From positions 1 through 43,983 of IMG/VR virus record IMGVR_UViG_3300042691_012102: DNA of 43,983 nucleotides; one strand, 5' to 3'. The notes under the pieces were generated by a model. It did no database searches. It was given only the letters and a program-made list of their open reading frames with translations, and had not been told where the DNA came from. Position 1 is the stretch's first letter. Each line of letters starts with the position of its first letter. This DNA is from a virus. The position numbers were made by a program, and so were the translations under genes. Positions 24,001-31,748 of this stretch are shown here, in pieces.

Positions 24001-25660
24001 CACCAAAACCAGTATGCTCAATTTCTAAAAAGGTTTGAGATTCATCAAGATTATATTCTCTTACTTTATTTACCGCAAAAGAGTCACCTTGATTCTCAAT
24101 AACAACCAAAACAAAATATTTGTAAATACCAGGCGGTATATCATCAATCTGAAGTTTAACAGATTTGTCTGTTGTTACATTATAATCGTCTCCGTGTATG
24201 TCTATGTGATTAACCTCTGGCTTATTGTAAATAGCTATTGGACCAGTAGGCAATAGATATTCACTTGGTGTTCTACCCTCTGTTAAAAAATAACCTGTGT
24301 ATCTTTTGATACCACAAGTCAAAATACCAGAGTTTTCTTTCACCTCAACCAAATTCATATTTGATGTACCACTAGTCTGAAACAATCTTGTTTCTAGTTC
24401 TATGGTATTCAAAGAATAGTCTCCACCATTTTGAATGAGGGCACTATCTTGAGTATAGGGAGATTTTAAATAAATAACCCTAGGGATAGTATCATTGTTT
24501 GTTATGTATAGACTAACGCCTGATGACCTTTTCTCTCCTACACCGCTTACACGATAAGATGTACTGAGGCCCAAATCCTTAGTTCTAAGCAAACGAGTGT
24601 ACGTATGTGTGTTGCTATTGTCATCATATGTAACATAGCCTATTTCAGTATAATTAACTTGTAATGTTGGCCTGCTTACAGAGTATGCACCATAAGGTGT
24701 TTTCTCTGTTGTGCTTATCAAAAACAAATCATTTTCAATATTTACCTCGCCTACAATTTTTAAGGTCTCTGCTTGGTAAATGTGATCTTGAATTAATTCT
24801 GCACTTATAATAACAGGAGTATTGTAAGCATCGCTTGCTTCAACATAAATTTGATAAGACTGATCCAATCCCGTAGTATCTGTGATATCAAAGTAACCTT
24901 CAATATCCATAACACGAGTAAAGGATTGAGTACCCACCAAAGTACCCGTTAAGTTAATTCTAGTTGGGTTATTGAAAATAATAGCCTCTGCTCTTGTGTT
25001 GTGCAAAGAAAACACGTTTGTAAAACCCGTACTTCCAATGTAATAAAATTGTCCGTCTACTAAACCACCAATAGGCGTATTACCATTTGCATTATATCTC
25101 CATCTTTCACCAGCAGCAAAACCTGCATAACCCGATCCGAAAGCAGAAGCTATAGTAATAGTATCAGGCGTTGTACCACTTGGGCCAATATCTATACTAC
25201 CAATATTTCTAGTTTGTCCTGCATCTGTAGCAACAACATACTTGGTGACAACAAAACCATCAGGTGTAACATTACTAAATGTTCCGGGACTACCGGTATT
25301 CAAATCAGCAAGCGTATTTGTAACTAAAGTGGGAAGAGTAACATTTACGTTTTCTGTAACAAGAAAACCAACATTTAAATCATTAGAGATAATGTTAACA
25401 CTGTTTTCTCCAGTAACAGTTCCGCTATAGTTGCCACTAGTAGCTACGTTGATTCTGTAAGTTTTTGTTTGGGTTGTTATCCCAGGAATAGTAATACTTT
25501 CTGTAGTCCCCTTAATCAAATAAGGCGCTCCATCTGTATTGTTGCTATCTACATCACGATGACGAATATTTAAAGCATCGGTATAATTTCCTCTGTTTAC
25601 ATATCGTACATCTGTATTTTGATCTATTACACCTAGGGGAGTTACTTTAACTTGTGCCAT
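21071..25660 (-). CDS. Tail nozzle / tail tubular B-like protein, 1,529 aa
   Basis: The N-terminus (MAQVKVTPLGVIDQNTDVRY, then NYTDALNIRHRDVDSN) matches the start of podovirus tail-nozzle and stabilisation proteins, where a 'Y-x-D-A-L-N-x-R' motif near residue 30 is typical. The rest is almost entirely beta-rich, with many short strands and turns, consistent with a large propeller-like nozzle decorated with extra domains. It is much longer than T7 gp12 (about 790 aa), so inserted domains are likely, including the Gly/Thr-rich part at about 50-300. The gene starts on the stop of the 165-aa gene (TAATG, 25660). It should form the distal short-tail tube; a separate tail-spike function within it cannot be excluded. 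Confidence 0.7.
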   Translation of the reverse strand: MAQVKVTPLGVIDQNTDVRYVNRGNYTDALNIRHRDVDSNNTDGAPYLIKGTTESITIPGITTQTKTYRINVATSGNYSGTVTGENSVNIISNDLNVGFLVTENVNVTLPTLVTNTLADLNTGSPGTFSNVTPDGFVVTKYVVATDAGQTRNIGSIDIGPSGTTPDTITIASAFGSGYAGFAAGERWRYNANGNTPIGGLVDGQFYYIGSTGFTNVFSLHNTRAEAIIFNNPTRINLTGTLVGTQSFTRVMDIEGYFDITDTTGLDQSYQIYVEASDAYNTPVIISAELIQDHIYQAETLKIVGEVNIENDLFLISTTEKTPYGAYSVSRPTLQVNYTEIGYVTYDDNSNTHTYTRLLRTKDLGLSTSYRVSGVGEKRSSGVSLYITNNDTIPRVIYLKSPYTQDSALIQNGGDYSLNTIELETRLFQTSGTSNMNLVEVKENSGILTCGIKRYTGYFLTEGRTPSEYLLPTGPIAIYNKPEVNHIDIHGDDYNVTTDKSVKLQIDDIPPGIYKYFVLVVIENQGDSFAVNKVREYNLDESQTFLEIEHTGFGDLPETVLLEDVVKLYSKYTKVQNLKLFSNRLIMSNLTEEVDRDLSTWATGITHALKERKLTSVGLMGNTFTAGRPAYKYGEYQDPNNVYNFTGYMMNDTYRFGVQVKWKRSGKWSTVYWVDDIRFDTLAYNILNDPSYNRRTANSLNTNLTEGATGTVADADFTLFTKSYYVEFNDVNLAYTFSDGAILKNEIEALRFVRAERIPEVLFTGMFNPGFATTAPKIIPDGFIYKYSALSTYLATHTSDDGDRVLYMFSPDIFYGQYQYQYSANDKLKLMGSVNIGSTNQGVDFIEGHSIGSGSNSSYADFSGFFDDQTSSKAAYEDWSISASAELSSNEYVALGAFQVSKHYLVAKSLRDVSHAFLLASTSFKQVGTTSNIHNNDNRLYYGQVFRDLGANLKYSSDKRQTLYYGTGHFLKVNEFSANTISGISVFGGDVYTQKTHIKFEIPDTKLSYQTQSFGFYSQNTTNTQLCNVLEHTLSDSGPGYKFPQYTEVGQVGSASRTYAVGSWGNGLLYWVETWDSVYRQNSYNAGYNTTVDRVGNIGFDQLSTYDGKKPSTLIWSQIKIIGDAIDGYRLFMPLDFLDLDITNGEIAHHEIVNNAVYTWQQNSFQRQYFAETTLVNAQQGSSIVLGTGTFAGPPGAEISSIGCDNKWAVVKGVTPTGKDVVYWYNEKLRKIMRFGQDGVKVISDQTISTSLTRDMKYLVGQDNPLSNLGVHGAWNNRYSEVLFTFKGINPNIIKWVTSTSYVVGNYVLPVGTYTHASGMSFVYRCILNHTSGPTTQPETGASWTTYWAKVTPGTDSNTHTLFTWVWDELKNGFITKLSVYPSLFMNNRIGLYSVNPLEKNKLYLHDVGAYGSFYGTSFDGNIEMVMNYEPNISKNFEAVQILSTTTPNRTDFFTKNHTSFNGSTEFDLREDQYFGFIRNDSTGTGVATNDTSRLWGTYLKAKFTFQGGIAQKLFNLVVKFRTMPRLFNQ

Positions 25661-26157
25661 TAAGTATTTCCTAACTTTTGAGTTTGATATTCTCGTTGGT
25701 AGTTCTGCATAACTGCAACGCCAAAGTCTTTAATATATCTACGAGTATACTTCCATCCAATGTAGGCAACTAGCATACGCTCCCATTCTTCAGGGACTAT
25801 TAGATTACCATGATCATCTGTTCTGAGACCCAAGTACACGACATTTATTTTGCTTCCATCTGAAAGGGCTAAATCACAATTGAAGATAATAGTATCTCCT
25901 TGAATTGTGTAATCTATATCCTCACAGTATTGTTCATTTATAGGGTCTAAATAAACCCCTTTGATTTTAAACCAACCCGAAGGAAGAACAGCTTTCTTAT
26001 CAGTAACTATTAAGGTTACTTGTTTCTCAATCAACTTTTTAATTGTCTTGTGGCTCTTGATTGCTTGATTAATCAATACCTCAAACCACAAAGCATTGTT
26101 CTCATAAGAGGTATTCAATTCTTCGGTAGCCGCTGCTATAACATCTTCAGTAATCAT
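25660..26157 (-). CDS. Head-tail connector/adaptor-type protein, 165 aa
   Basis: The protein begins MITEDVIAAATEELNTSYEN and has helices around a beta centre (KAVLPSGWFKIKGVYLDPINE, TIIFNCDLALSDGSKINVVY) and a final helical part (WERMLVAYIGWKYTRRYI). This helix-beta-helix build with the phrase 'LPsgwfkIkgV' is usual in podovirus connector and tail-tubular-A-like proteins (gp4/gp11 class). It is the third of three coupled genes between the capsid genes and the nozzle, with one-base TAATG overlaps on both sides. I infer that it forms one ring under the portal. No sequence identity to a characterised protein can be claimed. Confidence 0.6.
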   Translation of the reverse strand: MITEDVIAAATEELNTSYENNALWFEVLINQAIKSHKTIKKLIEKQVTLIVTDKKAVLPSGWFKIKGVYLDPINEQYCEDIDYTIQGDTIIFNCDLALSDGSKINVVYLGLRTDDHGNLIVPEEWERMLVAYIGWKYTRRYIKDFGVAVMQNYQREYQTQKLGNT

Positions 26158-26795
26158 TATCTAGGAATTTCAGTCATTGTGCTGTTTGCAGGTTCAACAG
26201 GACGAGAAGTTTTACGAATCAAATCTTGAGTAATCATATCAACGATATCTTTCTTAAGACTTGCATCTACAGGATAGTGGTCAGTATCCTTATTAAAGTT
26301 TGGAATAGTCACAGGGTTGTTAAAAATCGCCCTAACGGTTACATATTCTAATCGGTTGTTATTATAAAACTGCAACAACATTTTACCTTGCTCCAAGTGT
26401 TTATAATCCCACATCACTTCAGTTTTATTTTTGAATATAGAATGTCTAGTCAAAGTAGTAAAACCTTTTCTCAAACGAGGGAAAGGCTTAAAGCCATTGA
26501 CGTGACCAACATAAATAAAGCCATCATTCTGCCCGTCAAAACTTGTAACATTTGGACACTCAAAAGTAACTACATCACAATCTTTTTCTCTACCCACAAA
26601 AGACAAGTCTAATGTCTGAACCCAAGCATCGTTGATAAACTTACCAAGTTTGACAATATAGTTTGTGATGATAGTAGAGCGTGCAGAATGCACCTTTGCC
26701 TCAAGATACTCACTATCTAATCTTGAGTCATTGTAACCCATTCCGCTGCTCAAATCATTTCTGATTTCCTCAACTATTTCTTTTAGTAGAATCAT
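26157..26795 (-). CDS. Head-tail connector-type protein, 212 aa
   Basis: The protein begins MILLKEIVEEIRNDLSSGMG, with an N-terminal helical region (EYLEAKVHSARSTIITNYIV), a beta-rich middle (DCDVVTFECPNVTSFDGQND, then FIYVGHVNGF) and a helical end (LKKDIVDMITQDLIRKTSRP). The fold order matches the neighbouring 165- and 263-aa proteins, so the three may be ring proteins of one connector stack. It overlaps both neighbours by one base (TAATG at 26157 and 26795), implying fixed stoichiometry through translational coupling. The family is not recognised; the function is inferred from position and build. Confidence 0.6.
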   Translation of the reverse strand: MILLKEIVEEIRNDLSSGMGYNDSRLDSEYLEAKVHSARSTIITNYIVKLGKFINDAWVQTLDLSFVGREKDCDVVTFECPNVTSFDGQNDGFIYVGHVNGFKPFPRLRKGFTTLTRHSIFKNKTEVMWDYKHLEQGKMLLQFYNNNRLEYVTVRAIFNNPVTIPNFNKDTDHYPVDASLKKDIVDMITQDLIRKTSRPVEPANSTMTEIPR

Positions 26796-27586
26796 TAGGG
26801 ATTTTCAATTATATCTTGTTGGGCCATTTGACGAGTAAGCTGATCTTTCGTCTGAGTCCCGAAATTAAGTACGCACTCATCCATAAGACGATAAAGGAAT
26901 TTACTAGAGTAGTAATCTTCCAATACCGTAACTGTATTAGCAACGTCAATATCCAAAGCAGGTATTCTAACATAATCAATGGTTACAGTTGCAAGGTTGG
27001 TACTCGGAGAAATCTTAAAAGACTCTGGAGTAGTAGTCCCATCACTTTGGGCCTCAAACCTTGGTGTAATCATAGTGGCTTTATGAAAAGGACTGCCCTT
27101 TCTATCAGACTGCATCTGTCTGATTTCTTTTGTAAGCAACTGATAATATGTTCCGGCTGCCAAACCAGCAGTACCCAAGTCAAAAGTATCACCCTTGACC
27201 TTGGTTACAATATATGTGGTAGCACCTGTCTTAACACTTTGCCCTTTGCGCAATGTATGATTTGCAGCAGTCAGTGTAGTTCCAGAAACAGAAGTAACTG
27301 TAAAAGGCATTTCCCAATTACCCTCTAAATACATAATATGCATATAGTTAGGTAAAAGAGTGCTAACCTTTATAACACCACTAACAGGAGTAACACTTGC
27401 ACCTTTAACCATCAAGGACAACATCTCATCTGCCTCTCTCTCAAGAGATTGCGTTCTCCAGAACTTATCTACCATTCGGTACATAGATTCCTTCACTAAG
27501 GAATTTGCCTTTGTGTTATCTAAGTACGCAGAATACGCCTTGTCTATCTTTTGTTGAAGATATGTCCAAAATTGTGCACCTGTCAT
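26795..27586 (-). CDS. Head-tail connector-type protein, 263 aa
   Basis: The protein begins MTGAQFWTYLQQKIDKAYSA, a helical N-terminus continuing to about residue 60. A beta-rich part follows (VTPVSGVIKVSTLLPNYMHI), with a small inserted beta module (about 95-150: FTVTSVSGTTLTAANHTLRK). The C-terminal helices include YYSSKFLYRLMDECVLNF. The inserted module resembles the short 'TVTSVSG-TTLTAANH-LRKGQSV' domain found in other structural proteins of Bacteroidota phages. It is the first gene of the connector operon, behind a terminator (27617-27641) and a -7 element (27592-27599). A role as adaptor between portal and tail is inferred. Confidence 0.6.
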   Translation of the reverse strand: MTGAQFWTYLQQKIDKAYSAYLDNTKANSLVKESMYRMVDKFWRTQSLEREADEMLSLMVKGASVTPVSGVIKVSTLLPNYMHIMYLEGNWEMPFTVTSVSGTTLTAANHTLRKGQSVKTGATTYIVTKVKGDTFDLGTAGLAAGTYYQLLTKEIRQMQSDRKGSPFHKATMITPRFEAQSDGTTTPESFKISPSTNLATVTIDYVRIPALDIDVANTVTVLEDYYSSKFLYRLMDECVLNFGTQTKDQLTRQMAQQDIIENP

Positions 27587-27591
27587 TATAT

Positions 27592-27599
27592 CAAAGATA
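27592..27599 (-). promoter_or_regulatory. -7 promoter element TATCTTTG before the connector operon
   Basis: TATCTTTG followed by ATATA and ATG (27586) is almost the same string as at 829-841. The -33 position falls in the U-tract of the preceding terminator and shows no clear TTTG. Strength is uncertain. Confidence 0.6.
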
Positions 27600-27616
27600 C
27601 AAAAAATTAAATAAAG

Positions 27617-27641
27617 AAAAAAGGGGACACTTGCCCCCTTT
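27617..27641 (-). terminator. Rho-independent terminator after the 287-aa gene
   Basis: Read leftward, AAAGGGG and CCCCTTT form a G+C-rich stem around a short loop, followed by TTTTTTCTTT. It lies just downstream of the stop of the 287-aa gene (27663) and directly upstream of the -7 element at 27592. Symmetry makes it potentially bidirectional. Confidence 0.8.
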
Positions 27642-27662
27642 CATCTACCCATCAAAATAATA

Positions 27663-28526
27663 TTATTCCTCAGACTCGGCTTTGGTTGCTTTGCCTGCTT
27701 TTCTTTTATCTGTAGCACTACTCAAAGGAAGTACGTCTAGAATTTCTTTTGGTAAATCCAATGAATCAACCAATTCAATTCCGGCTAACTCATCGCTGTC
27801 GTATTTGTCAACTTCAGGCTTGATATAGTTTTCAAACAAATCACTATCTGCCAAAATTAAAGATACAACAGCATCAATAGTTGTTCCTGCATTCTTACCT
27901 CCAATTTTGTAAACAGAACCTTCTTTCTTTACGATATCATACTGAACTGCTTTGTTTGCATAAATAGTGGCAACACGCTCGGCAGAACGAATTTGTAAAT
28001 AGTTTGAAATGAACTCGTGCTTTGCAATAGCAATACCACTTAATGTCAATCCAATCAAATGCAAATAGATTTCCTTAGGCATCATCCCACGAGGATCTGA
28101 GCCCAATGCAAAAGTCAAATCAAAGCGCTCTTTGTTTGTCATAGCGCTTACGTTTGAAACACAAGATAACTTCGAAAGCAATGCATCATATTCAACACGA
28201 ATTTTCTCCTCTTTGATTTCAAAAGTAAATTGATCTGCAACCAAATTAGGATTCGCATGACCTTGGGTACGAACCAAAGGGTGGTTTTTCCAAAATTCAA
28301 TTACCGCCTTATCAGCAAAATCATTCTCATCAAAAGACAACAACAAAGGATATCCAGTCTCAAAAGTGTGTTGGAATACTTTGTCTTTTTCTTCTAGACT
28401 TGAAACAACTTTCTTTCCGCTAGCTAGAAGAAAAATTTCTTTGTCGGTCTTGCGATCACGATACGAACCTACGATGGTGATACTACCACGAGTTCTTTGG
28501 GGTACAATTTCTGCTTTTATTCTCAT
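27663..28526 (-). CDS. Uncharacterised protein of the head region, 287 aa
   Basis: I do not recognise this protein with certainty. The N-terminal third is beta-rich (MRIKAEIVPQRTRGSITIVG, then DKEIFLLASGKKVV). The middle is mixed (FEIKEEKIRVEYDALLSKL), and residues about 130-200 are helical (MTNKERFDLTFALGSDPRGM). The end is acidic then basic (SATDKRKAGKATKAESEE), a flexible tail. It lies between the head-adjacent 252-aa gene and the connector operon. It is isolated as a single-gene transcript: perfect promoter at 28538-28569 and terminator at 27617-27641. A head-completion or capsid-linked function is a guess from position. Confidence 0.7.
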   Translation of the reverse strand: MRIKAEIVPQRTRGSITIVGSYRDRKTDKEIFLLASGKKVVSSLEEKDKVFQHTFETGYPLLLSFDENDFADKAVIEFWKNHPLVRTQGHANPNLVADQFTFEIKEEKIRVEYDALLSKLSCVSNVSAMTNKERFDLTFALGSDPRGMMPKEIYLHLIGLTLSGIAIAKHEFISNYLQIRSAERVATIYANKAVQYDIVKKEGSVYKIGGKNAGTTIDAVVSLILADSDLFENYIKPEVDKYDSDELAGIELVDSLDLPKEILDVLPLSSATDKRKAGKATKAESEE

Positions 28527-28537
28527 AATACTTTTTA

Positions 28538-28569
28538 CAAATATAAATTATTTTACTGATACAAACAAA
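28538..28569 (-). promoter_or_regulatory. Consensus Bacteroidota promoter for the 287-aa gene
   Basis: Read leftward: TTTG (28566-28569), a 20-nt spacer and TATATTTG (28538-28545), both boxes perfect. The ATG is 11 nt downstream. The -33 box overlaps the U-rich tail of the terminator at 28569-28604. This is the best promoter in the window by consensus. Confidence 0.85.
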
Positions 28570-28604
28570 AAGAGAGGCCACAAAAATTGTGACCTCATCT
28601 CTTT
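28569..28604 (-). terminator. Rho-independent terminator after the 252-aa head gene
   Basis: Read leftward, AAAGAGA pairs with TCTCTTT (7 bp), with inner CACAA/TTGTG pairing, and is followed by TTGTTTG. It closes the transcript carrying scaffold, capsid and the 252-aa gene. Confidence 0.75.
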
Positions 28605-28620
28605 AGGGGGTTAATTTAGA

Positions 28621-29379
28621 TTAACGATACGTCAAGAAACCTTGCAACAAGCCCAACAAAGTTGAGTTGTTTGAGTTGTTGTTGATGTAAAGATACACTC
28701 TCTCCATAACACCACCAGCAAGACCACCATTATTGTAAACTTCATTCATGAAAGTAATCACGTTGTAAGTTTGACCAGATACAGGAAGTCCCAAAGCAGC
28801 ATCAGTGAATTGACCACTAGCCAACAAGGTAGCACCGATTCCTATTGGTTGAACACCAGCAGTAGTCAAGGCTTGAGCCAAGTTAGCACCTACTCCAACA
28901 CTGAAAATTGGGAAACCAGTTTTAGCAGTGATGATTAAGGTAGTAGTACCAGATGCAACAACACGAGTACTCCAGTAAGGATGGTTGTTGATTGCAGTAC
29001 GGAAAGCATCACCAATAGTAGTTGCAGTTCCACCTGAAGCAGGAGTAGTGTGTGTGAACACACTCTGAACTTCGTTTGGCAAGTTGTTATTAAAAGCAGT
29101 ACCTTTTTCTGCACTCAATACTAGACGATAGTCTGTACTGTTTGCGGCAGTTGGGGTAACAGTAATAACACGAAGCGTTTCAGCAACACCTGTAGCAGAT
29201 ACACCACCTTTAATCATACCCAAGTTAATTGGATAATCACGCAAGGCAGACGGTACCATAGCAGTTACGTTTGAATCCGCAAGGTCAAACTTCAAGAAAC
29301 CACCAGCAAGAACTACATCACCAGCAGCGGTGGCAGATGCAGCAGCACCTAATACGAATTGTTTTACAGCGATAGACAT
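28621..29379 (-). CDS. Head-associated structural protein, 252 aa
   Basis: The protein begins MSIAVKQFVLGAAASATAAG and is rich in Ala, Thr, Val, Gly and Asn. Predicted strands (TLRVITVTPTAANSTDYRLV, TTTLIITAKTGFPIFSVGVG) alternate with Ser/Thr-rich turns, and it ends NNNSNNSTLLGLLQGFLTYR. This is the composition of a capsid decoration or minor capsid protein. It follows the capsid gene by 12 nt and is followed by a terminator, so it should be made at levels comparable to the capsid protein. I know no homologue by name. A tail-tube-like beta fold is an alternative, though the short-tailed layout makes that less likely. Confidence 0.65.
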   Translation of the reverse strand: MSIAVKQFVLGAAASATAAGDVVLAGGFLKFDLADSNVTAMVPSALRDYPINLGMIKGGVSATGVAETLRVITVTPTAANSTDYRLVLSAEKGTAFNNNLPNEVQSVFTHTTPASGGTATTIGDAFRTAINNHPYWSTRVVASGTTTLIITAKTGFPIFSVGVGANLAQALTTAGVQPIGIGATLLASGQFTDAALGLPVSGQTYNVITFMNEVYNNGGLAGGVMERVYLYINNNSNNSTLLGLLQGFLTYR

Positions 29380-29391
29380 TTTTTTATATAA

Positions 29392-30741
29392 TTAAGAAGC
29401 GAATTCAATCAGACCCATTTTGTCTGCAACGCAATACAAACCACAATCAGAAAGAATGTGGAAGTCAACACCATCAACATCGTTAGTACCCAAAGATACA
29501 GACTGACCACCGCTCAAAGCAGCTTTAACAGTAGAAGGATCGCTAGACTCCAATCCAATCATACCAGGTACGTAGTTAGCAAGTAACTCGTCTTGGTTGA
29601 AGTGGTATTTCTGAAGAGCAGCAATAGTTCCAGAACCATCAGCAGCAGGAATAGGGGTAGTATCAATGAAGTAAATAGAGTTACTCATTTTTGGCTTACC
29701 ATTGATGGTAGAAAGTTCACCACGGAACATCTCGTCATCCAACAATGCCCAACGAACGAATTCAAGTTCGATACCAGCATAAGCATACTTCATTACGTTC
29801 AAACCAGTAACTGAAGTTCCACCAAAGGTGTTAGCAGTACCAGCGAACTTAATAAAGTCACCCAAGATAGTTTGCAAACGAGCCATAGCAGCAGAACCCA
29901 TCAAAGCAACCAATTTACGTCCACCTTCAGCAGATACACGAACCATTTGCTCCAAGAAGTCGTTGAATACGCTTTGAGTCAATTCAGAAGTCAAAGACAT
30001 ATAAGAACCACCATTGTTGATGATTGACCAACGCAATCCACCTGTAGTGAAGTATTCACCTTGAGGACCTTGTTTGATAGCACGCTCAGAGAAAGCATAT
30101 TTGTACTCCAACTGTTTAGCGAATGCTTTCAAAGTTAGATCGTCATAAGACCTCCACCAGAAATCACCATTCCACTTAACGAAAGAAGCAATACGATCTC
30201 TACGAGATTGGTGAGAACTTTCACGAGTTACAGCAGTCAAAGCGAAGTCTGTATCAGGTGTGTAATTCAAAGTGGTCTTACCAACTGAAGAACGGTTAGC
30301 AGAAGCATCAAAGAAACGCTTAGCTTGTGTGTTTCCTAAGAAGTGAGTACCTGCAGTAAAAGAGGCAACACTATGAGGAGCAATAAACAATTTGTTACCT
30401 GTGAAATCTACGTCAGTTACTAAACCTTGTACTAAGTTACCATCAGCAATGATATCACCTACACGGAATTTAGAAGCGTCAACTACCAAAACTTGGAACA
30501 ATGAAGTACCAGTTACAGCACTAGCGTTTGCAGTAATTTTTGAGTAAACACCCAAGTTACCTAAAGAAGAAATTTCTATCTTACTCTGAGGAGAAGAAAT
30601 AGAAGATGCCAACTTTGAAGTAAGCTGAGTCAAGACGTTATAGCCGTAATCTTGGCTATAAACCATTGCCATTTTGTTAGGCAATGAAAGTCCTTTAAGC
30701 AACAATGATTGACTTATTGGAAGATTGGAGATAGTTGCCAT
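29392..30741 (-). CDS. Major capsid protein, 449 aa
   Basis: The protein begins MATISNLPISQSLLLKGLSL; a beta insert lies at about residues 85-130 (FQVLVVDASKFRVGDIIADG). The central helical and beta core contains RDRIASFVKWNGDFWWRSYD and FNDFLEQMVRVSAEGGRKLV. The C-terminal half (FIKFAGTANTFGGTSVTGLN, FHILSDCGLYCVADKMGLIE) resembles HK97-fold capsid proteins of Bacteroidota podoviruses. Length, position after a scaffold-type gene and downstream of the portal, and even Ala/Ser/Gly composition support the call. It lacks its own promoter and is probably transcribed with the scaffold gene from 31710-31741. The fold assignment is an inference. Confidence 0.75.
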   Translation of the reverse strand: MATISNLPISQSLLLKGLSLPNKMAMVYSQDYGYNVLTQLTSKLASSISSPQSKIEISSLGNLGVYSKITANASAVTGTSLFQVLVVDASKFRVGDIIADGNLVQGLVTDVDFTGNKLFIAPHSVASFTAGTHFLGNTQAKRFFDASANRSSVGKTTLNYTPDTDFALTAVTRESSHQSRRDRIASFVKWNGDFWWRSYDDLTLKAFAKQLEYKYAFSERAIKQGPQGEYFTTGGLRWSIINNGGSYMSLTSELTQSVFNDFLEQMVRVSAEGGRKLVALMGSAAMARLQTILGDFIKFAGTANTFGGTSVTGLNVMKYAYAGIELEFVRWALLDDEMFRGELSTINGKPKMSNSIYFIDTTPIPAADGSGTIAALQKYHFNQDELLANYVPGMIGLESSDPSTVKAALSGGQSVSLGTNDVDGVDFHILSDCGLYCVADKMGLIEFAS

Positions 30742-30771
30742 TTATTTTTTTGTTGTTTTTGTTTTATTCCA

Positions 30772-31701
30772 TTAACCCGGAAACAAGGTATTAAAAGCCT
30801 CTTGTGCGGCTTCAAGTCCAGAACCAACACTACGTCCACCGCCAGTCATGTTTTTAGAGGGATTAGTAACTTCTTTAATTACTTGTTCCCTTCCTTCATT
30901 CTTGGCTTTCGTGATGTTGGCTTTAACTAAATCTTTTCCGTATTTCATCCATACGGCTACGGAATAGATTTTTTCAATGTCGAAACTTCCGTCCTCTTTG
31001 GTAAGTCTAAAGTCATTGTCAATATAGTTCCTCAAATCTTTTGACATTTCGTCAGTGATTTTCAAACCATACAACTCTTTGTTTACAATACCATTAGAGA
31101 AACTTTCAATTTCTTCATTGTATTTTGCAGCAATAGCCTTCTGATAATCAGCCGCTTGTTGATTTGAACCCATTAACTGTTTCAGTTTAGTAGAGTTCTT
31201 TTCTTCAAACTTTTGTTTAAAAGATTCTGCCCATTGTTTCTTTTGGAAAAAAGACGAACTCTCAAACTCACTAAAGGCTTGTTCGTACTCGTCTTCACTT
31301 AATTGCATAAACTCTCTGAGACCTTCTTTAACCAATTGTTCATCAGTCATAGATTGAACATCTGATACTTGATATTCTTTTACGAAGTCAGCAAGAGTTT
31401 TTCCGCTTTTTTTATACTCTCTCAATAATTGTAAATCCTCATCCAAATCAACCTGGGTTTCCTTTGGCTCATTTGTTGATTTCGAATCTACTGGAGGAGT
31501 CGGCCCTTCTTTATCCCACCATTCTTTCTCTACAGCAGCAGGTTCAGGATTGGGTTCGGGATTAGGATTGGGAGTCGGATCTACTAGAGCAGGCTCTGCT
31601 GGAGTAGGGTCTACTGGAGCAGGATCTACCGGTGCAGGATCCGCAAGGGGTGTCTGATTTCTTAGTTGATCAGCAAGTTCACTTAAAAATGATTCACTCA
31701 T
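30772..31701 (-). CDS. Capsid scaffolding protein (candidate), 309 aa
   Basis: The first 80 residues include a proline/acid repeat region (DPAPVDPAPVDPTPAEPALV, then PNPNPEPNPEP). The rest is highly charged, helical and coiled-coil-like (EEDEYEQAF-type stretches, WAESFKQKFEEKNSTKLKQL). The C-terminus is Gly-rich and then helical (NMTGGGRSVGSGLEAAQEAF). Acidic, helical, low-complexity proteins encoded between portal and capsid genes are usually internal scaffolds that are expelled or degraded. No Ser or Asp protease motif is seen, so the maturation protease is unknown. Its own promoter lies at 31710-31741. Confidence 0.75.
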   Translation of the reverse strand: MSESFLSELADQLRNQTPLADPAPVDPAPVDPTPAEPALVDPTPNPNPEPNPEPAAVEKEWWDKEGPTPPVDSKSTNEPKETQVDLDEDLQLLREYKKSGKTLADFVKEYQVSDVQSMTDEQLVKEGLREFMQLSEDEYEQAFSEFESSSFFQKKQWAESFKQKFEEKNSTKLKQLMGSNQQAADYQKAIAAKYNEEIESFSNGIVNKELYGLKITDEMSKDLRNYIDNDFRLTKEDGSFDIEKIYSVAVWMKYGKDLVKANITKAKNEGREQVIKEVTNPSKNMTGGGRSVGSGLEAAQEAFNTLFPG

Positions 31702-31709
31702 ATTATTAT

Positions 31710-31741
31710 CGAATTTAGTATATTTTAAACAAATTTACAAA
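31710..31741 (-). promoter_or_regulatory. Promoter for scaffold and capsid genes
   Basis: Read leftward: perfect TTTG (31738-31741), a 20-nt spacer and TAAATTCG (31710-31717), one mismatch from TAnnTTTG, with 8 nt to the ATG at 31701. The same TTCG variant occurs in the rightward promoter at 35275-35282. Confidence 0.65.
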
Positions 31742-31748
31742 TAAATTT

